Below, piece after piece: positions 8,660 to 16,557 of a stretch of DNA of 55,047 nt (position 1 is its first letter; each line of letters begins with the position of its first letter). Under the pieces are notes generated by a model that had not been told where the DNA came from, made no database searches, and worked only from the letters and a program-made list of their open reading frames with translations. Origin of the DNA: Mogibacterium sp. (lineage in GTDB: Bacteria > Bacillota > Clostridia > Peptostreptococcales > Anaerovoracaceae); NCBI GenBank assembly GCA_017510725.1, contig JAFWMD010000035.1, forward strand, positions 1 to 55,047. The letters are read 5' to 3'. A program made the translations under genes and the position numbers.

Positions 8660-9841
8660 TCACGGACGGATGATTCCTTTTATCTTCTTGTTGCTGATCT
8701 TGTATACATTGCGTACGACTGCGCCAGGCTTTCCGCATCCGATCGCAGCGGTCGGGCCTGCATTGCCTTCAATCGTAATTATGTAGTCTTCTGTAATACC
8801 TTCTACCAGCCCTACATGCATGTTTCTTCCGAAAATGATGATATCTCCGCCTTTTGCACTGCTCTTGCTGACCCACTTATTGTATTTGTTGGCGTATCTT
8901 GAGTAGCTTGGTACATATCCGAGAGGGCCGTATTTCCTTGCTACAGTAATTTTGTCATAAAGGCCCGCGGCATTGTAGACCCACGCAACAAAAGCTCCGC
9001 ACCAAGGAGTACGGTCGGTATCTCTGAACCTTGTCTTGTAGTACCAAACCCAATAAGTCTTGCCTGTCATGATGCCGACATGCGCCTTGGCTACATCTAT
9101 TACAGGACTGCCGTCACCGTCAGGTATTGCAAGAACCCTTGTATGCCCTGCTGCATCAGCTGCATAAGGGATGTTATTTGCAGAGAAGCCATCATTGACG
9201 ACGATCTTTCCGCCCTTCCTTACATAGTATCTGTTGCCGTTCCATGTAACAAATCCCGCTTTTTTGCGCAGCACTCCGGATGCGCTGGAATAGTAAAGAT
9301 ATCCGTTCCACTTATACACACCGGTCTTTATGACACCGTATTTATTGGCACGGTAGTACTTCTTCTTTACCTTGAAGGTCTTGCTGGTTCTTATCTTTCC
9401 GCCTTTTCTGACATAATACCTTTTTCCGTCTACGGTAACGAAGCCGGCTTTCCTGCGGATCTTGCCGCTTGCATACTTATAATAATAGTATCTGCCTTTT
9501 TTGATTATCTGCGGCCTCGCTGCAGGAACCAGTGCCGGACTTTCCACTTCAGCAATCTCCGGCTGAGTATCAACAACCTCTGCAGTGCCATCACCTGGCC
9601 CAGTAGTGCCACCTCCTGTTTCGGAAGTGCCATCTCCGGTCCCGGTACCATCATCACCTGTCCCTGCAGAGCCTTCACCTGTTTCTGCCGATACCTCTGT
9701 CTGCCCTGTTCCCCCGGCATTTTCCGTCTGAGGATCTGTTTCAGAAAATACCGTAGTAAAAGAAAGAACGAACATCAAAAGCAAAGCCAATAATGTCCGT
9801 TTTACATTCTTACCTGTCATAGATTTCATTTCCGTTGCCAT
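8660..9841 (-). CDS. Secreted CHAP-domain protein with wall/glucan-binding repeats
   Basis: Likely secreted peptidoglycan amidase or endopeptidase, 393 residues from this start. A signal peptide (hydrophobic LLALLLMFVLSFTTVF) is followed by a Gly/Thr/Asp-rich linker, then four or five aromatic repeats of about 20 residues with the pattern GxRYYVRKGGKI, resembling choline/glucan-binding repeats. A C-terminal CHAP domain has the catalytic Cys in TPWCGAFVAW, His in MHVGLVEG and Asn in EGNAG. The open frame extends to a TTG at 9913, but that lies within the predicted promoter, so ATG 9841 or ATG 9829 is more likely. Its stop overlaps the ATG of the next frame (TGATG), suggesting translational coupling to the 3D-domain gene. 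Confidence 0.82.
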   Translation of the reverse strand: MATEMKSMTGKNVKRTLLALLLMFVLSFTTVFSETDPQTENAGGTGQTEVSAETGEGSAGTGDDGTGTGDGTSETGGGTTGPGDGTAEVVDTQPEIAEVESPALVPAARPQIIKKGRYYYYKYASGKIRRKAGFVTVDGKRYYVRKGGKIRTSKTFKVKKKYYRANKYGVIKTGVYKWNGYLYYSSASGVLRKKAGFVTWNGNRYYVRKGGKIVVNDGFSANNIPYAADAAGHTRVLAIPDGDGSPVIDVAKAHVGIMTGKTYWVWYYKTRFRDTDRTPWCGAFVAWVYNAAGLYDKITVARKYGPLGYVPSYSRYANKYNKWVSKSSAKGGDIIIFGRNMHVGLVEGITEDYIITIEGNAGPTAAIGCGKPGAVVRNVYKISNKKIKGIIRP

Positions 9842-9890
9842 CCTTCCTGTTGGATCTACGTTTCCGGCAGAGGGTATAATCCGCCATTTC

Positions 9891-9920
9891 CATATAACAG
9901 GACGGATTGACAAGCGTCAA
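9891..9920 (-). promoter_or_regulatory. Promoter of the CHAP protein gene
   Basis: On the minus strand TTGACG (9920-9915) and TATATG (9896-9891) are separated by 18 bases. Transcription would begin near 9884, leaving about 43 bases before ATG 9841. This placement argues against the upstream TTG start. Confidence 0.5.
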
Positions 9921-9953
9921 TCTACATTTTTAAACATTAATATTAAGTTTTAT

Positions 9954-10517
9954 TTATTTTTGAAGAAAAGATTTCCCCGCAACAGCGCTTTCGTCATCTT
10001 TTTCCCCGTTCCATCCGTAGCCAAGAGCATCGAAATGCTCATATGTAGTCACACCAATGGCACTGATACCCTCGTTTACCATGCCATGCCTGGATGTGAG
10101 AGTTTCAATATAAAGTACATACTTCTGCTCTCCTACCGGAACGAAGATTCTTTCGCTTATATCCATCCTGCCATTTTTATCAGGAGCAGATGACAGGCTC
10201 CCGGCACCAAGGGATACTGCATTGTCAAGATCTGCATCCTTCCAGACGGCAAATCCAGCCACGTCTTCTGCACCCTTAGGATCGATCATGAGGTTCCCGA
10301 GTTTCTCTGCGTTTCCCGATTTGAGCGCTTTCATGACTGCTTTAGAGTTTTCTTCGCTGTATTTCGCCATGGAATAGAAATCAGGCTCCGTGATTTTTTC
10401 TTCTGCAACTTTCTTATTATATGTGTTTTTTGCTGTGACTATCGTGACGATAAGGAAAACCAGCGCCAGCAGCAACACCATGATAAGCAGTATTTGATTT
10501 GATTTTTTTCTGTTCAT
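9954..10517 (-). CDS. Membrane-anchored hypothetical protein
   Basis: 187 residues from the ATG at 10517, which has AGGAG seven bases upstream; the earlier ATG at 10547 has no site. One N-terminal membrane helix (ILLIMVLLLALVFLIVTIVT) is followed by an extracellular domain of about 155 residues without a motif I recognise. A short helical stretch (YSEENSKAVMKALKSGN) resembles the start of small extracytoplasmic alpha/beta domains. It is divergently transcribed from the CHAP gene at 10590, and their promoters overlap. No function can be assigned. Confidence 0.7.
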   Translation of the reverse strand: MNRKKSNQILLIMVLLLALVFLIVTIVTAKNTYNKKVAEEKITEPDFYSMAKYSEENSKAVMKALKSGNAEKLGNLMIDPKGAEDVAGFAVWKDADLDNAVSLGAGSLSSAPDKNGRMDISERIFVPVGEQKYVLYIETLTSRHGMVNEGISAIGVTTYEHFDALGYGWNGEKDDESAVAGKSFLQK

Positions 10518-10542
10518 TTTTTTACTCCTGTCCTCTGTATCT

Positions 10543-10583
10543 ATCATATAGCATTTGTGCGCGCTTGTCTAATGATGTATACT
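10543..10583. promoter_or_regulatory. Overlapping divergent promoters
   Basis: Minus strand: TAGACA (10571-10566), 17 bases, TATGAT (10548-10543), driving the hypothetical gene. Plus strand: TTGTGC (10555-10560), 17 bases, TATACT (10578-10583), driving the CHAP gene. The two polymerase sites share most of the same DNA, so the genes should compete for initiation. The plus -10 lies only 6 bases before the ATG at 10590. Confidence 0.5.
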
Positions 10584-10589
10584 TTAAAT

Positions 10590-11204
10590 ATGACAGATGA
10601 AGAAATCAGACGCATATTGCGCAAAAAAAGAAAACGTCAGCTTTTAAAAAGGCGTATCATATCTCTTATCGTAGCAGCTGTCATCGCCGTCGGCGGTGGT
10701 TTTCTTGCAGGCAGGGCCCTCGGAAACAGGACCTATGCCAATGAGATGAAAAAAATAGTCTCGGTCGTAGAAGACAAGCCTATCATTAATGCTGCGATCG
10801 GTCAGCTCGGCAACAAAGGCGGCGAGCCTTTCTGGTCATGGTTCGGATTCAAGAACCGCGAAGAATGGTGCGCATGCTTTGTTTCATGGTGTGAGGACCA
10901 ATGTGGTTTTATAGAGTCCGGATCTGCACCTAAATTTGCATTGGTCAGTGACGGTGCGGATTGGTTCGTTCTTCGTGATCAGTGGCGTCTCATGGGTGAT
11001 ACACCGGAACCGGGCGACCTGATATTCTTTGACTGGGATCAGGACGGAGGGCGCGATCACGTCGGTATCGTAACGGCTGTAGTCGATGACAAAGTTTTTA
11101 CGGTTGAAGGCAACTCCAGCGACCTCTGCAGACAGAAGAGATACTCAATAGACGATCCGGTCATCTACGGATACGGAGTGATCAAGCCTGAACAGAAGCA
11201 ATAA
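10590..11204 (+). CDS. Membrane-anchored CHAP-domain amidase-like protein
   Basis: 204 residues. A basic cytoplasmic start (RKKRKRQLLKRR) precedes one membrane helix (IISLIVAAVIAVGGGFLAG), then an external CHAP domain with catalytic Cys in EEWCACFVSW, His in RDHVGIVTAV and Asn in VEGNSSD. It probably cleaves peptidoglycan. A longer frame starts at GTG 10557, but that codon lies within the -35 region. The ATG at 10590 lacks a Shine-Dalgarno site and lies 6 bases after a -10 box, suggesting a leaderless message. A terminator follows directly. Confidence 0.8.
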   Translation: MTDEEIRRILRKKRKRQLLKRRIISLIVAAVIAVGGGFLAGRALGNRTYANEMKKIVSVVEDKPIINAAIGQLGNKGGEPFWSWFGFKNREEWCACFVSWCEDQCGFIESGSAPKFALVSDGADWFVLRDQWRLMGDTPEPGDLIFFDWDQDGGRDHVGIVTAVVDDKVFTVEGNSSDLCRQKRYSIDDPVIYGYGVIKPEQKQ

Positions 11205-11207
11205 ATA

Positions 11208-11240
11208 AGCTGTGCCTTGTGGCACAGCTCTTTTTTATTT
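11208..11240. terminator. Terminator after the CHAP gene, possibly bidirectional
   Basis: AGCTGTGCC (11208-11216) and GGCACAGCT (11221-11229) form a 9-bp stem followed on the plus strand by CTTTTTTATTTTTT. On the minus strand the stem is followed by TTATTTATT and could also stop the ATP-grasp transcript. Confidence 0.8.
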
Positions 11241-11248
11241 TTTGATTA

Positions 11249-12271
11249 TTATCTCACATGCAGATCCGGTTCTATAGCTTCGAACACCGGAAGAATACCG
11301 GTCTTTTCAGGGGTCTGCGCCGGCAGCTGCCAGAAATCGTGAGCGCAGTAGTTGTTGCCTTCGACTATCGCAGGTCCGTCAGGCGTGATACCTATATCCC
11401 AGCCTACGTATCTGACCTGAGGTACCACAAGAGCAGCTTCCTTGGCGAGCTCGCAGGCTTCCTTGAACATCGGCACCTGATGCCCCATCAGCTTATAGTG
11501 GGTCATTGGATGCTCGTCATAAATGATAGCCATCGATCCGTCACCGCTGACTCCAGGCGAGCAGATCTTTCCGGTCTCGAGATCGACACGTGTGCCAAAA
11601 CCGTAGTTGTCTACCACGCGGCCGTTAAGGCCGAACTTCTGAGTAGCGAAGATGACGTGAGGAACTCTCTGTTTATCAACTACCGTTATGATTCTCAGAC
11701 AGTTCATCGCATAAGGGTAGACCTTCTCGTTGTCAGGATGCTGTTTAAGCACTTCCTCGAGCAGCCAGGAGTCCTCCTGCAGGAGCTCCCTGTACATCTC
11801 ATCGAAGTCTTTATAATCATCGAGATTCTTCTTCATGCAGCCATGACCGCAGGAACCGTCTACAGGCTTGCAGAAGATTATCTTATGCTTCTCGACGAAC
11901 TCCCTCACCTCTCCCTTTGAAGAAGTCTGGAAGTTTATGAAATCCCTCTTGATGTAATCCCTGAACAGATTATTGAAATCTTCCTTGTTATCAAACAGAT
12001 GCTCATAGGTATCATCGTTGAAATGGCTTATGAGCTTCTTATTGCGAAGTCTTGTAAGGAAAGTGTCGCGCTGCTCATCAGTCAGATCCCAGAAACCGAA
12101 TGTGACATAATCAAAATAACCTGCGCCGAACTTTACTGCGCATTTAGCCATATCTGCGGTAATGGCAGCCTTGCTCATTCCCGAAAATTTTGCCGTCCTG
12201 TCAAGGACCTCCTTATATTTATCAAGGCTCATTCCCTTGAGAACTCTTATCATATAACCAGGGCTAAGCAC
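11249..12271 (-). CDS. Sugar-transfer-associated ATP-grasp family protein
   Basis: 340 residues, resembling the ATP-grasp family found with polysaccharide sugar-transfer genes (ATPgrasp_ST). Seen: IIFCKPVDGSCGHGC (ATP-binding loop), SWLLEEVLKQHP, NCLRIITVVD, GYGFGTRVDLETG-like region (YGFGTRVDLETGKI) and the C-terminal metal site VGWDIGITPDGPAIVEGNN. The start is a GTG with AAAGGAGG seven bases upstream. Family members presumably ligate a carboxylate to an amine or thiol, but the substrate is unknown. No glycosyltransferases lie beside it here, so the polysaccharide link is not supported by context. Confidence 0.75.
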   Translation of the reverse strand: MLSPGYMIRVLKGMSLDKYKEVLDRTAKFSGMSKAAITADMAKCAVKFGAGYFDYVTFGFWDLTDEQRDTFLTRLRNKKLISHFNDDTYEHLFDNKEDFNNLFRDYIKRDFINFQTSSKGEVREFVEKHKIIFCKPVDGSCGHGCMKKNLDDYKDFDEMYRELLQEDSWLLEEVLKQHPDNEKVYPYAMNCLRIITVVDKQRVPHVIFATQKFGLNGRVVDNYGFGTRVDLETGKICSPGVSGDGSMAIIYDEHPMTHYKLMGHQVPMFKEACELAKEAALVVPQVRYVGWDIGITPDGPAIVEGNNYCAHDFWQLPAQTPEKTGILPVFEAIEPDLHVR

Positions 12272-12436
12272 GTTGTAACCTCCTTTGGATACTCATATTT
12301 TCATGTAATTCTACAATACATCACGGCAAGTTGCCAGCATGTCGTTCAAAATTAATAATCTGATAGAATTTCAATTGCATATCTTTTTTGCATTAAAGCA
12401 TGCTACAATAATTTGTAAGCATTATGGATCAAATGG

Positions 12437-12613
12437 TGCGCAAAACACTAAGACGAGCGTTGCGCAGGAGACGCAAGGAATGCCGGAGAGAGACCGCAGG
12501 TGAGTGGCTGGAACGAGTCTCGCAAGCGAAGCGTCAGAGCCGTTCCCCGCGAAGCAAGGTCGAACGAGATGGCATTCCCGGTGACGGAGCAGGCGAGTCG
12601 TGGGTTTTGTGCA
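12437..12613. repeat. 177-bp GC-rich imperfect palindrome (MITE-like or structured RNA)
   Basis: Outer arms TGCGCAAAAC (12437-12446) and GTTTTGTGCA (12604-12613) pair over 10 bp with one G-T. Inside, TTGCG / CGCAA forms a small hairpin (12460-12476), and GGAATGCC (12477-12484) pairs with GGCATTCC (12571-12578). GGAACG / CGTTCC can pair further in. The block is clearly more GC-rich than the AT-rich bases on its left. Its overlapping ORFs are Arg-rich and unlike proteins. It could be a non-autonomous mobile element or a non-coding RNA. Confidence 0.5.
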
Positions 12614-12639
12614 GCATATAAGCAAGAAGGATGAAAACA

Positions 12640-13338
12640 ATGGAATTCACTGCTAATGCAAATAAAAACGTTTCAATTGAAACATCTACAGGCGAGTATG
12701 ATCGCTGTGCCATACAGACACACTTTATTGAAATCGGTGAGGACTACATCGAGCTCGTCGAGCGCTATGTAAGACCGCTCTGGCAGGAAGGCGACCTGCT
12801 GGCGATCGCAGAGAAGATAGTCTCGCTCTGCCAGAACAACGTTATTCCTAAAAAGGACGTTAAAGTTACTAAGCTTGCAAAGTTCCTGAGCCGTTTTGCT
12901 ACCCAGCATAATTCGGCAGGCATAGGCGTCGGAGATGTATATAAGATGCAGTACGCCATTGACCTGAACGGAGGAGCGAAAGTATTTTTTGCTGCTGTAT
13001 GCGCCGGCTTCGGCAAACTCGTAGGTAAGAAAGGTATCTTCTACGACATGGTCGGTGAGGAAGTCCGCGGACTGGACGGTTTCTATCCGGATGTATTCCC
13101 TATTTACGGCGAGTACGGCATTCCTCTTCCAAAGAACCCAAACGGCGTCTGTAACGAGATTAAGGAAAAAACGGGTATGTCCTGCATGATCATAGATGCG
13201 AATGACTTCACCCGCGATATCCTCGGAAAAAGCGATGACGTAACGCTCAACGAAGAGCAGCTCTGCGAGATAATCAGAGACAACCCTGCCGGTCAGGACG
13301 ATCAGTGTACACCGTTCATTCTTATCAGAAAGAAATGA
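12640..13338 (+). CDS. Coenzyme F420:L-glutamate ligase-like protein
   Basis: 232 residues, similar to the CofE/F420-0:gamma-glutamyl ligase domain family. Recognised stretches: HFIEIGEDYIELVERYV, DLLAIAEKIVSLCQ, GKKGIFYDMVGEEVRGLDG and the late MIIDANDFTRDILG. In true CofE the enzyme adds glutamate to coenzyme F420 using GTP. Most Clostridia do not make F420, and no F420 gene lies nearby, so this member probably ligates an amino acid to another acid. GAAGG lies nine bases before the ATG at 12640; an in-frame ATG at 12631 directly abuts it. Confidence 0.7.
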   Translation: MEFTANANKNVSIETSTGEYDRCAIQTHFIEIGEDYIELVERYVRPLWQEGDLLAIAEKIVSLCQNNVIPKKDVKVTKLAKFLSRFATQHNSAGIGVGDVYKMQYAIDLNGGAKVFFAAVCAGFGKLVGKKGIFYDMVGEEVRGLDGFYPDVFPIYGEYGIPLPKNPNGVCNEIKEKTGMSCMIIDANDFTRDILGKSDDVTLNEEQLCEIIRDNPAGQDDQCTPFILIRKK

Positions 13339-13351
13339 TCACACTTTAAAA

Positions 13352-13395
13352 ACCAATAAAAAAAGTGTTCAGATATCAGACTGAACACTTTTTTA
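13352..13395. terminator. Bidirectional terminator between convergent genes
   Basis: AGTGTTCAG (13364-13372) and CTGAACACT (13381-13389) form a 9-bp stem flanked by an A-run on the left and TTTTTT on the right. It serves the F420-ligase-like gene from the left and the carboxypeptidase gene from the right. Confidence 0.85.
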
Positions 13396-13414
13396 TTTCT
13401 CTCTGTATCCGGAT

Positions 13415-14164
13415 CTACTGGGCCTGATAATAGTCCTCCATGTTCTCCAGGTACTCTTCAAGGCAAAGCCCGTTGCTCATTATGATTGCAGCATGTTCTT
13501 TGCCTACATATCTGTAATGCCATGGCTCATAAATGATCTCCGTGATATCCTCCTTATCTTTTGGATACCTCAATATGAAACCGTAATCCTGGCAGTGCTC
13601 CATCAGCCACTTCTGAGCCGGCATTTCCTCCTGCTTGTCTATGAGAGGATCTCCCCACCCAAGTGAATCGGCATCTACTATATCTGCCGCAAGGCCGCAT
13701 TCGTGTTCGCTGTGGCCCGGCAATGCAGTGTCTGCCTTGTTTGCGGTGTGATCATACAGGTATTGCTGGGTCTCACGGGTCCTGAATGTGGATATCAGGC
13801 GAGGTGAGTAACCTGCTTCTCTGCAGTCCGCAAGCATTTCCTGAAGCGCTTCGTTTACTCTCTCATCTATATAATACCCGTCCTCGACTTCTACTGTCTC
13901 AATTTCGAAGTCATCAGGCATAGCATTCTGATTGTTTACAAGTATCAGGTACCACTGGTTTTTTTCGTTTTCGATTTTTTCGAGGCGGGCCTGATCTGCC
14001 GCCTCTTCCTCAGCTTGCTTCTGAGCAGCTTCCTCAGCATCTTTCTGCGCCTTCTGCTGTACAATTGCAGAGATCCTGTGTACAAGGAAGAACGCCGCCA
14101 TTACGGCCGCAATTACGAGCAGAATTATGAGGATCATCTGATTACGGATTTTTCTGTTTCTCAC
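13415..14164 (-). CDS. D-alanyl-D-alanine carboxypeptidase (VanY/M15B type)
   Basis: 249 residues. A short cytoplasmic tail precedes a membrane helix (MILIILLVIAAVMAAFFLV) and a coiled, Ala/Glu/Gln-rich spacer (about 38-70). The C-terminal zinc peptidase carries the LAS/M15 motifs: STFRTRETQQYLYD, GHSEHECGLAADIVD (His and Asp ligands) and EPWHYRYVG (catalytic Glu, third His). It should trim terminal D-Ala from peptidoglycan stems outside the membrane. It starts 11 bases after the activase gene, so it may be co-transcribed with an unrelated redox system, or have an unseen promoter inside it. Confidence 0.87.
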   Translation of the reverse strand: MRNRKIRNQMILIILLVIAAVMAAFFLVHRISAIVQQKAQKDAEEAAQKQAEEEAADQARLEKIENEKNQWYLILVNNQNAMPDDFEIETVEVEDGYYIDERVNEALQEMLADCREAGYSPRLISTFRTRETQQYLYDHTANKADTALPGHSEHECGLAADIVDADSLGWGDPLIDKQEEMPAQKWLMEHCQDYGFILRYPKDKEDITEIIYEPWHYRYVGKEHAAIIMSNGLCLEEYLENMEDYYQAQ

Positions 14165-14175
14165 GTGTTTGTTCC

Positions 14176-14949
14176 TCAGGCTTTTTTGCTTCGCTCGCGG
14201 GCGAGCAGTGCTGCGCCGTATGCGCCTGCATACCTGCCGTCAGGCATCGCGAGCGCTTTTTTCCCCAGCTTTTTACTGAGAAGTGACGCAAAGAATTCAT
14301 CATTACTGAAGCCTCCGGTGATGATAATCGTATCCTGAAGCTCCTTTCTCTGGACAAGGGTCGCTACCTTCAGCGCCACGGAGTCTATGACTCCGGCAGC
14401 CAGGTCCTCGCGGCTCCTTCCCTCACCCATATAGTTTATCACTTCAGACTCGGCGAAAACAGTACAAAGAGAACTTATCGAAATAGGTTTTCCTATCTCA
14501 GCCAGTTCAAACAGCTCCTCTATCGTGAGTCCGAGCCTGTTGGCCATTACTTCGATGAACTTCCCGGTTCCGGCAGCACACTTGTCGTTCATCAGAAAGT
14601 CGACCGGCCTGCCATTCTTAACGTTGATGTACTTGGTATCCTGTCCTCCGATGTCAATGATGGTACAGTCGCGTCCGATCATCTCATAACCGCCCCTGCC
14701 GTGACATGTTATCTCGGTCACCACACCGTCGGCATACTCTACGCTGATACGTCCGTAGCCGGTCGCAATTATGTCTGCATCATCGATATCGCCATATTTT
14801 TTTACAAGATCATCCTTAATGATGCCCGCAGTGATCTTGCTGTTCCATCCTGTCGGCAGCACTTCATATACGGGCTCCTTGCCCTCCTCAAGAACGCAGA
14901 CCTTTGACGCAGTTGAACCGATATCTATGCCAATGTATTTTTTAGCCAT
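14176..14949 (-). CDS. Acyl-CoA dehydratase activase-type ATPase (BadF/BcrAD/HgdC family)
   Basis: 257 residues; start at 14949 with GAGG seven bases upstream. ASKHA-fold ATPase of the HgdC/FldI/YjiL group: GIDIGSTASKV at the N-terminus, TIIDIGGQDTKYI, and the two cysteines that share one [4Fe-4S] cluster across the homodimer, in NDKCAAGTGKF and SSLCTVFAESE. ATP hydrolysis drives a low-potential electron onto a partner iron-sulfur protein, here probably the product of the gene at 15289. It overlaps the DUF3343 gene by 8 bases, which indicates tight co-expression. Confidence 0.88.
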   Translation of the reverse strand: MAKKYIGIDIGSTASKVCVLEEGKEPVYEVLPTGWNSKITAGIIKDDLVKKYGDIDDADIIATGYGRISVEYADGVVTEITCHGRGGYEMIGRDCTIIDIGGQDTKYINVKNGRPVDFLMNDKCAAGTGKFIEVMANRLGLTIEELFELAEIGKPISISSLCTVFAESEVINYMGEGRSREDLAAGVIDSVALKVATLVQRKELQDTIIITGGFSNDEFFASLLSKKLGKKALAMPDGRYAGAYGAALLARERSKKA

Positions 14950-15205
14950 ATTTATGCCTCGTATTATCGAATGTATTATTGAGCCCGCTGATCGAAAGAT
15001 ATGCAAGGTTTTCCGCTTCAGCTATCCCTTTTATAGTATCGACATCTTCTCCATGTACAAGAAGAGACACCCCACAGCAGACTGAAAGCTCGCGCGGAGT
15101 CGGGCTGATCTGGGCATACATGCCCTTACCTTTCAGCGACCTGTACATTGCAGTCGCATCCGTATGATTCTGAAACAGTATGTAATAGTGCAGATATTCT
15201 GCCAT
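14942..15205 (-). CDS. DUF3343 family small protein
   Basis: 87 residues from the ATG at 15205, which has GGAGGAG upstream. Family traits: YYILFQNHTDATAMYRSLKG at the N-terminus and the signature PTPRELSVCCGVSL with two adjacent cysteines. DUF3343 proteins are proposed sulfur or selenium carriers and often sit with dehydratase-activase genes in Clostridia; that role is not proven. Here the gene lies between the dehydratase-family gene and its activase and overlaps the latter, so a part in cluster assembly or electron transfer is a reasonable inference. Confidence 0.83.
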   Translation of the reverse strand: MAEYLHYYILFQNHTDATAMYRSLKGKGMYAQISPTPRELSVCCGVSLLVHGEDVDTIKGIAEAENLAYLSISGLNNTFDNTRHKYG

Positions 15206-15288
15206 CAATACAGCTCCTCCAAAAATTATAGGGCGGATGCCCTCCGCCCTATATTCTAACATTTCCTGTTCTTCAGCAAAAGAACGTA

Positions 15289-16557
15289 TTAGCCGAGCAT
15301 CTCGATGAATGCGCCGATTCTCGTCTTGAGCTGCTGAGCATCATTGTCAGTGTAATCTGTCTCGATTCCGAGGAACGGGATTCCCTCTGCCTTGCATCTG
15401 TCTTCGAGTGCTCTGCCTTCAATATCGTAGGTCTGGCAGAACATGAGGCTTACATCGATGACTCCGTCAGCCTTGCTTTCCTTGGCCAGTCTTACTACGT
15501 CGTCGAATCTTGCTGTGTTCGGTGTGAAGCAAGCGCAGTTGATGCCCATGTATCTGTTAGCGATGTTCTGAACCATCTCGTCCAGATCCTTGCCGCTCTC
15601 ATCAACGAAGTTCTCGAAGTATCTTGTACCTGTGCATGTCTCTTCGCAGACTACGATGCCGCCGCTTGTCTCAACGAGGTTATGGAGCTTCCAGTTAGGA
15701 ATAGCCATAGGTGTTCCGGAGATGAGGATTCTCTTCTTGCCTGCTGCAAGATTTACACCGTCTGCAACTCTCTTCTCGAGCTCATCGCACAGCTTGTTGA
15801 CCATTGCTGCAAATCTTTCAGGATCGTCATAGTAAGCGATCTGCGAGATGAGCAGTACGTCGGTTCCGCTGATAGGAACATTTTCTTTCCATCTGAGGCT
15901 GTACAGTCTCTGGAGAGCTGCTCTCTTTGCATTGATCTTCTTGATGTTCTCAGCAAGAGCCTCAGCAGTTACCTTGTTGCCTGTTGTCTCTTCAACTACC
16001 TTGATGAGATCCTTGATTTCATCTGCCCACTTGAGGAAATCCTTTTCTCTCTTCATCTGAGGCAGATCCATGATGTGCATAGGAACGTCAGTGCCGAGGA
16101 TCTCGTAAGCTTTCTTCTTGCCATCGCAGGTATTCTCACCGATGTAGATGTCAGCCAGTCTGTAGAACGGGCAAGTCCTATCGAATCTTGCTCCGAGCAT
16201 TGCCTTGATCAGCGGGCATGTGTTGGCAGGAAGGTATCTTTCACCGCCAGGTACCCAGAACTGCGAACCTGCGCAGAGGCCTGTAGCGATTCCGCCAGCT
16301 GCGAAAATAACTTCGTCAGGTACATAAGCGCAGAATGTGCCGAATACCTTGCCTCCGTTCTTTCTGAATTCTACGAGTTCGGAAGGTCTGAGACCGTGAA
16401 CATCTGCAAGTACCATGTCGAAATAGTCCATTGCTTCAGGTCTGTTCTCCTGTGACATGAATACATCACCGATAGCTCCCGGAAGTACTTCGCAAAGCAT
16501 GTCATGAAGCTCGAGGTTCATACCGAGATCTGCCCACATTTTCTGATTGTCTGCCAT
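15289..16557 (-). CDS. 2-hydroxyacyl-CoA dehydratase family protein, probably a double-cubane cluster reductase
   Basis: 422 residues of the HgdB/FldC/YjiM family. Conserved cysteines appear at 76 (FGTFCAYVP), 114 (NTCPL), 144 (ENTCDGKKK), 304 and 308 (CEETCTG) and 374 (MFCQTYDIE). True 2-hydroxyacyl-CoA dehydratases need two related subunits, but only one such gene is present, next to its activase. That arrangement is known for YjiM/YjiL and for the double-cubane [8Fe-9S] proteins that use ATP-driven electrons to reduce small molecules. I infer the latter class. No CoA-transferase or amino-acid oxidation gene lies nearby to support a fermentation role. Confidence 0.82.
   Translation of the reverse strand: MADNQKMWADLGMNLELHDMLCEVLPGAIGDVFMSQENRPEAMDYFDMVLADVHGLRPSELVEFRKNGGKVFGTFCAYVPDEVIFAAGGIATGLCAGSQFWVPGGERYLPANTCPLIKAMLGARFDRTCPFYRLADIYIGENTCDGKKKAYEILGTDVPMHIMDLPQMKREKDFLKWADEIKDLIKVVEETTGNKVTAEALAENIKKINAKRAALQRLYSLRWKENVPISGTDVLLISQIAYYDDPERFAAMVNKLCDELEKRVADGVNLAAGKKRILISGTPMAIPNWKLHNLVETSGGIVVCEETCTGTRYFENFVDESGKDLDEMVQNIANRYMGINCACFTPNTARFDDVVRLAKESKADGVIDVSLMFCQTYDIEGRALEDRCKAEGIPFLGIETDYTDNDAQQLKTRIGAFIEMLG

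Noticed and set aside
9842-9913. TTG start at 9913 for the CHAP protein
   Set aside because: The codon lies between the -35 and -10 of the predicted promoter, and the added residues precede the signal peptide.
12424-12621. 65-codon plus-strand ORF and an antisense ORF in the palindromic element
   Set aside because: The translation is Arg-rich and low in hydrophobic residues, has no ribosome site, and follows the base composition of the palindrome; no sign of a protein.
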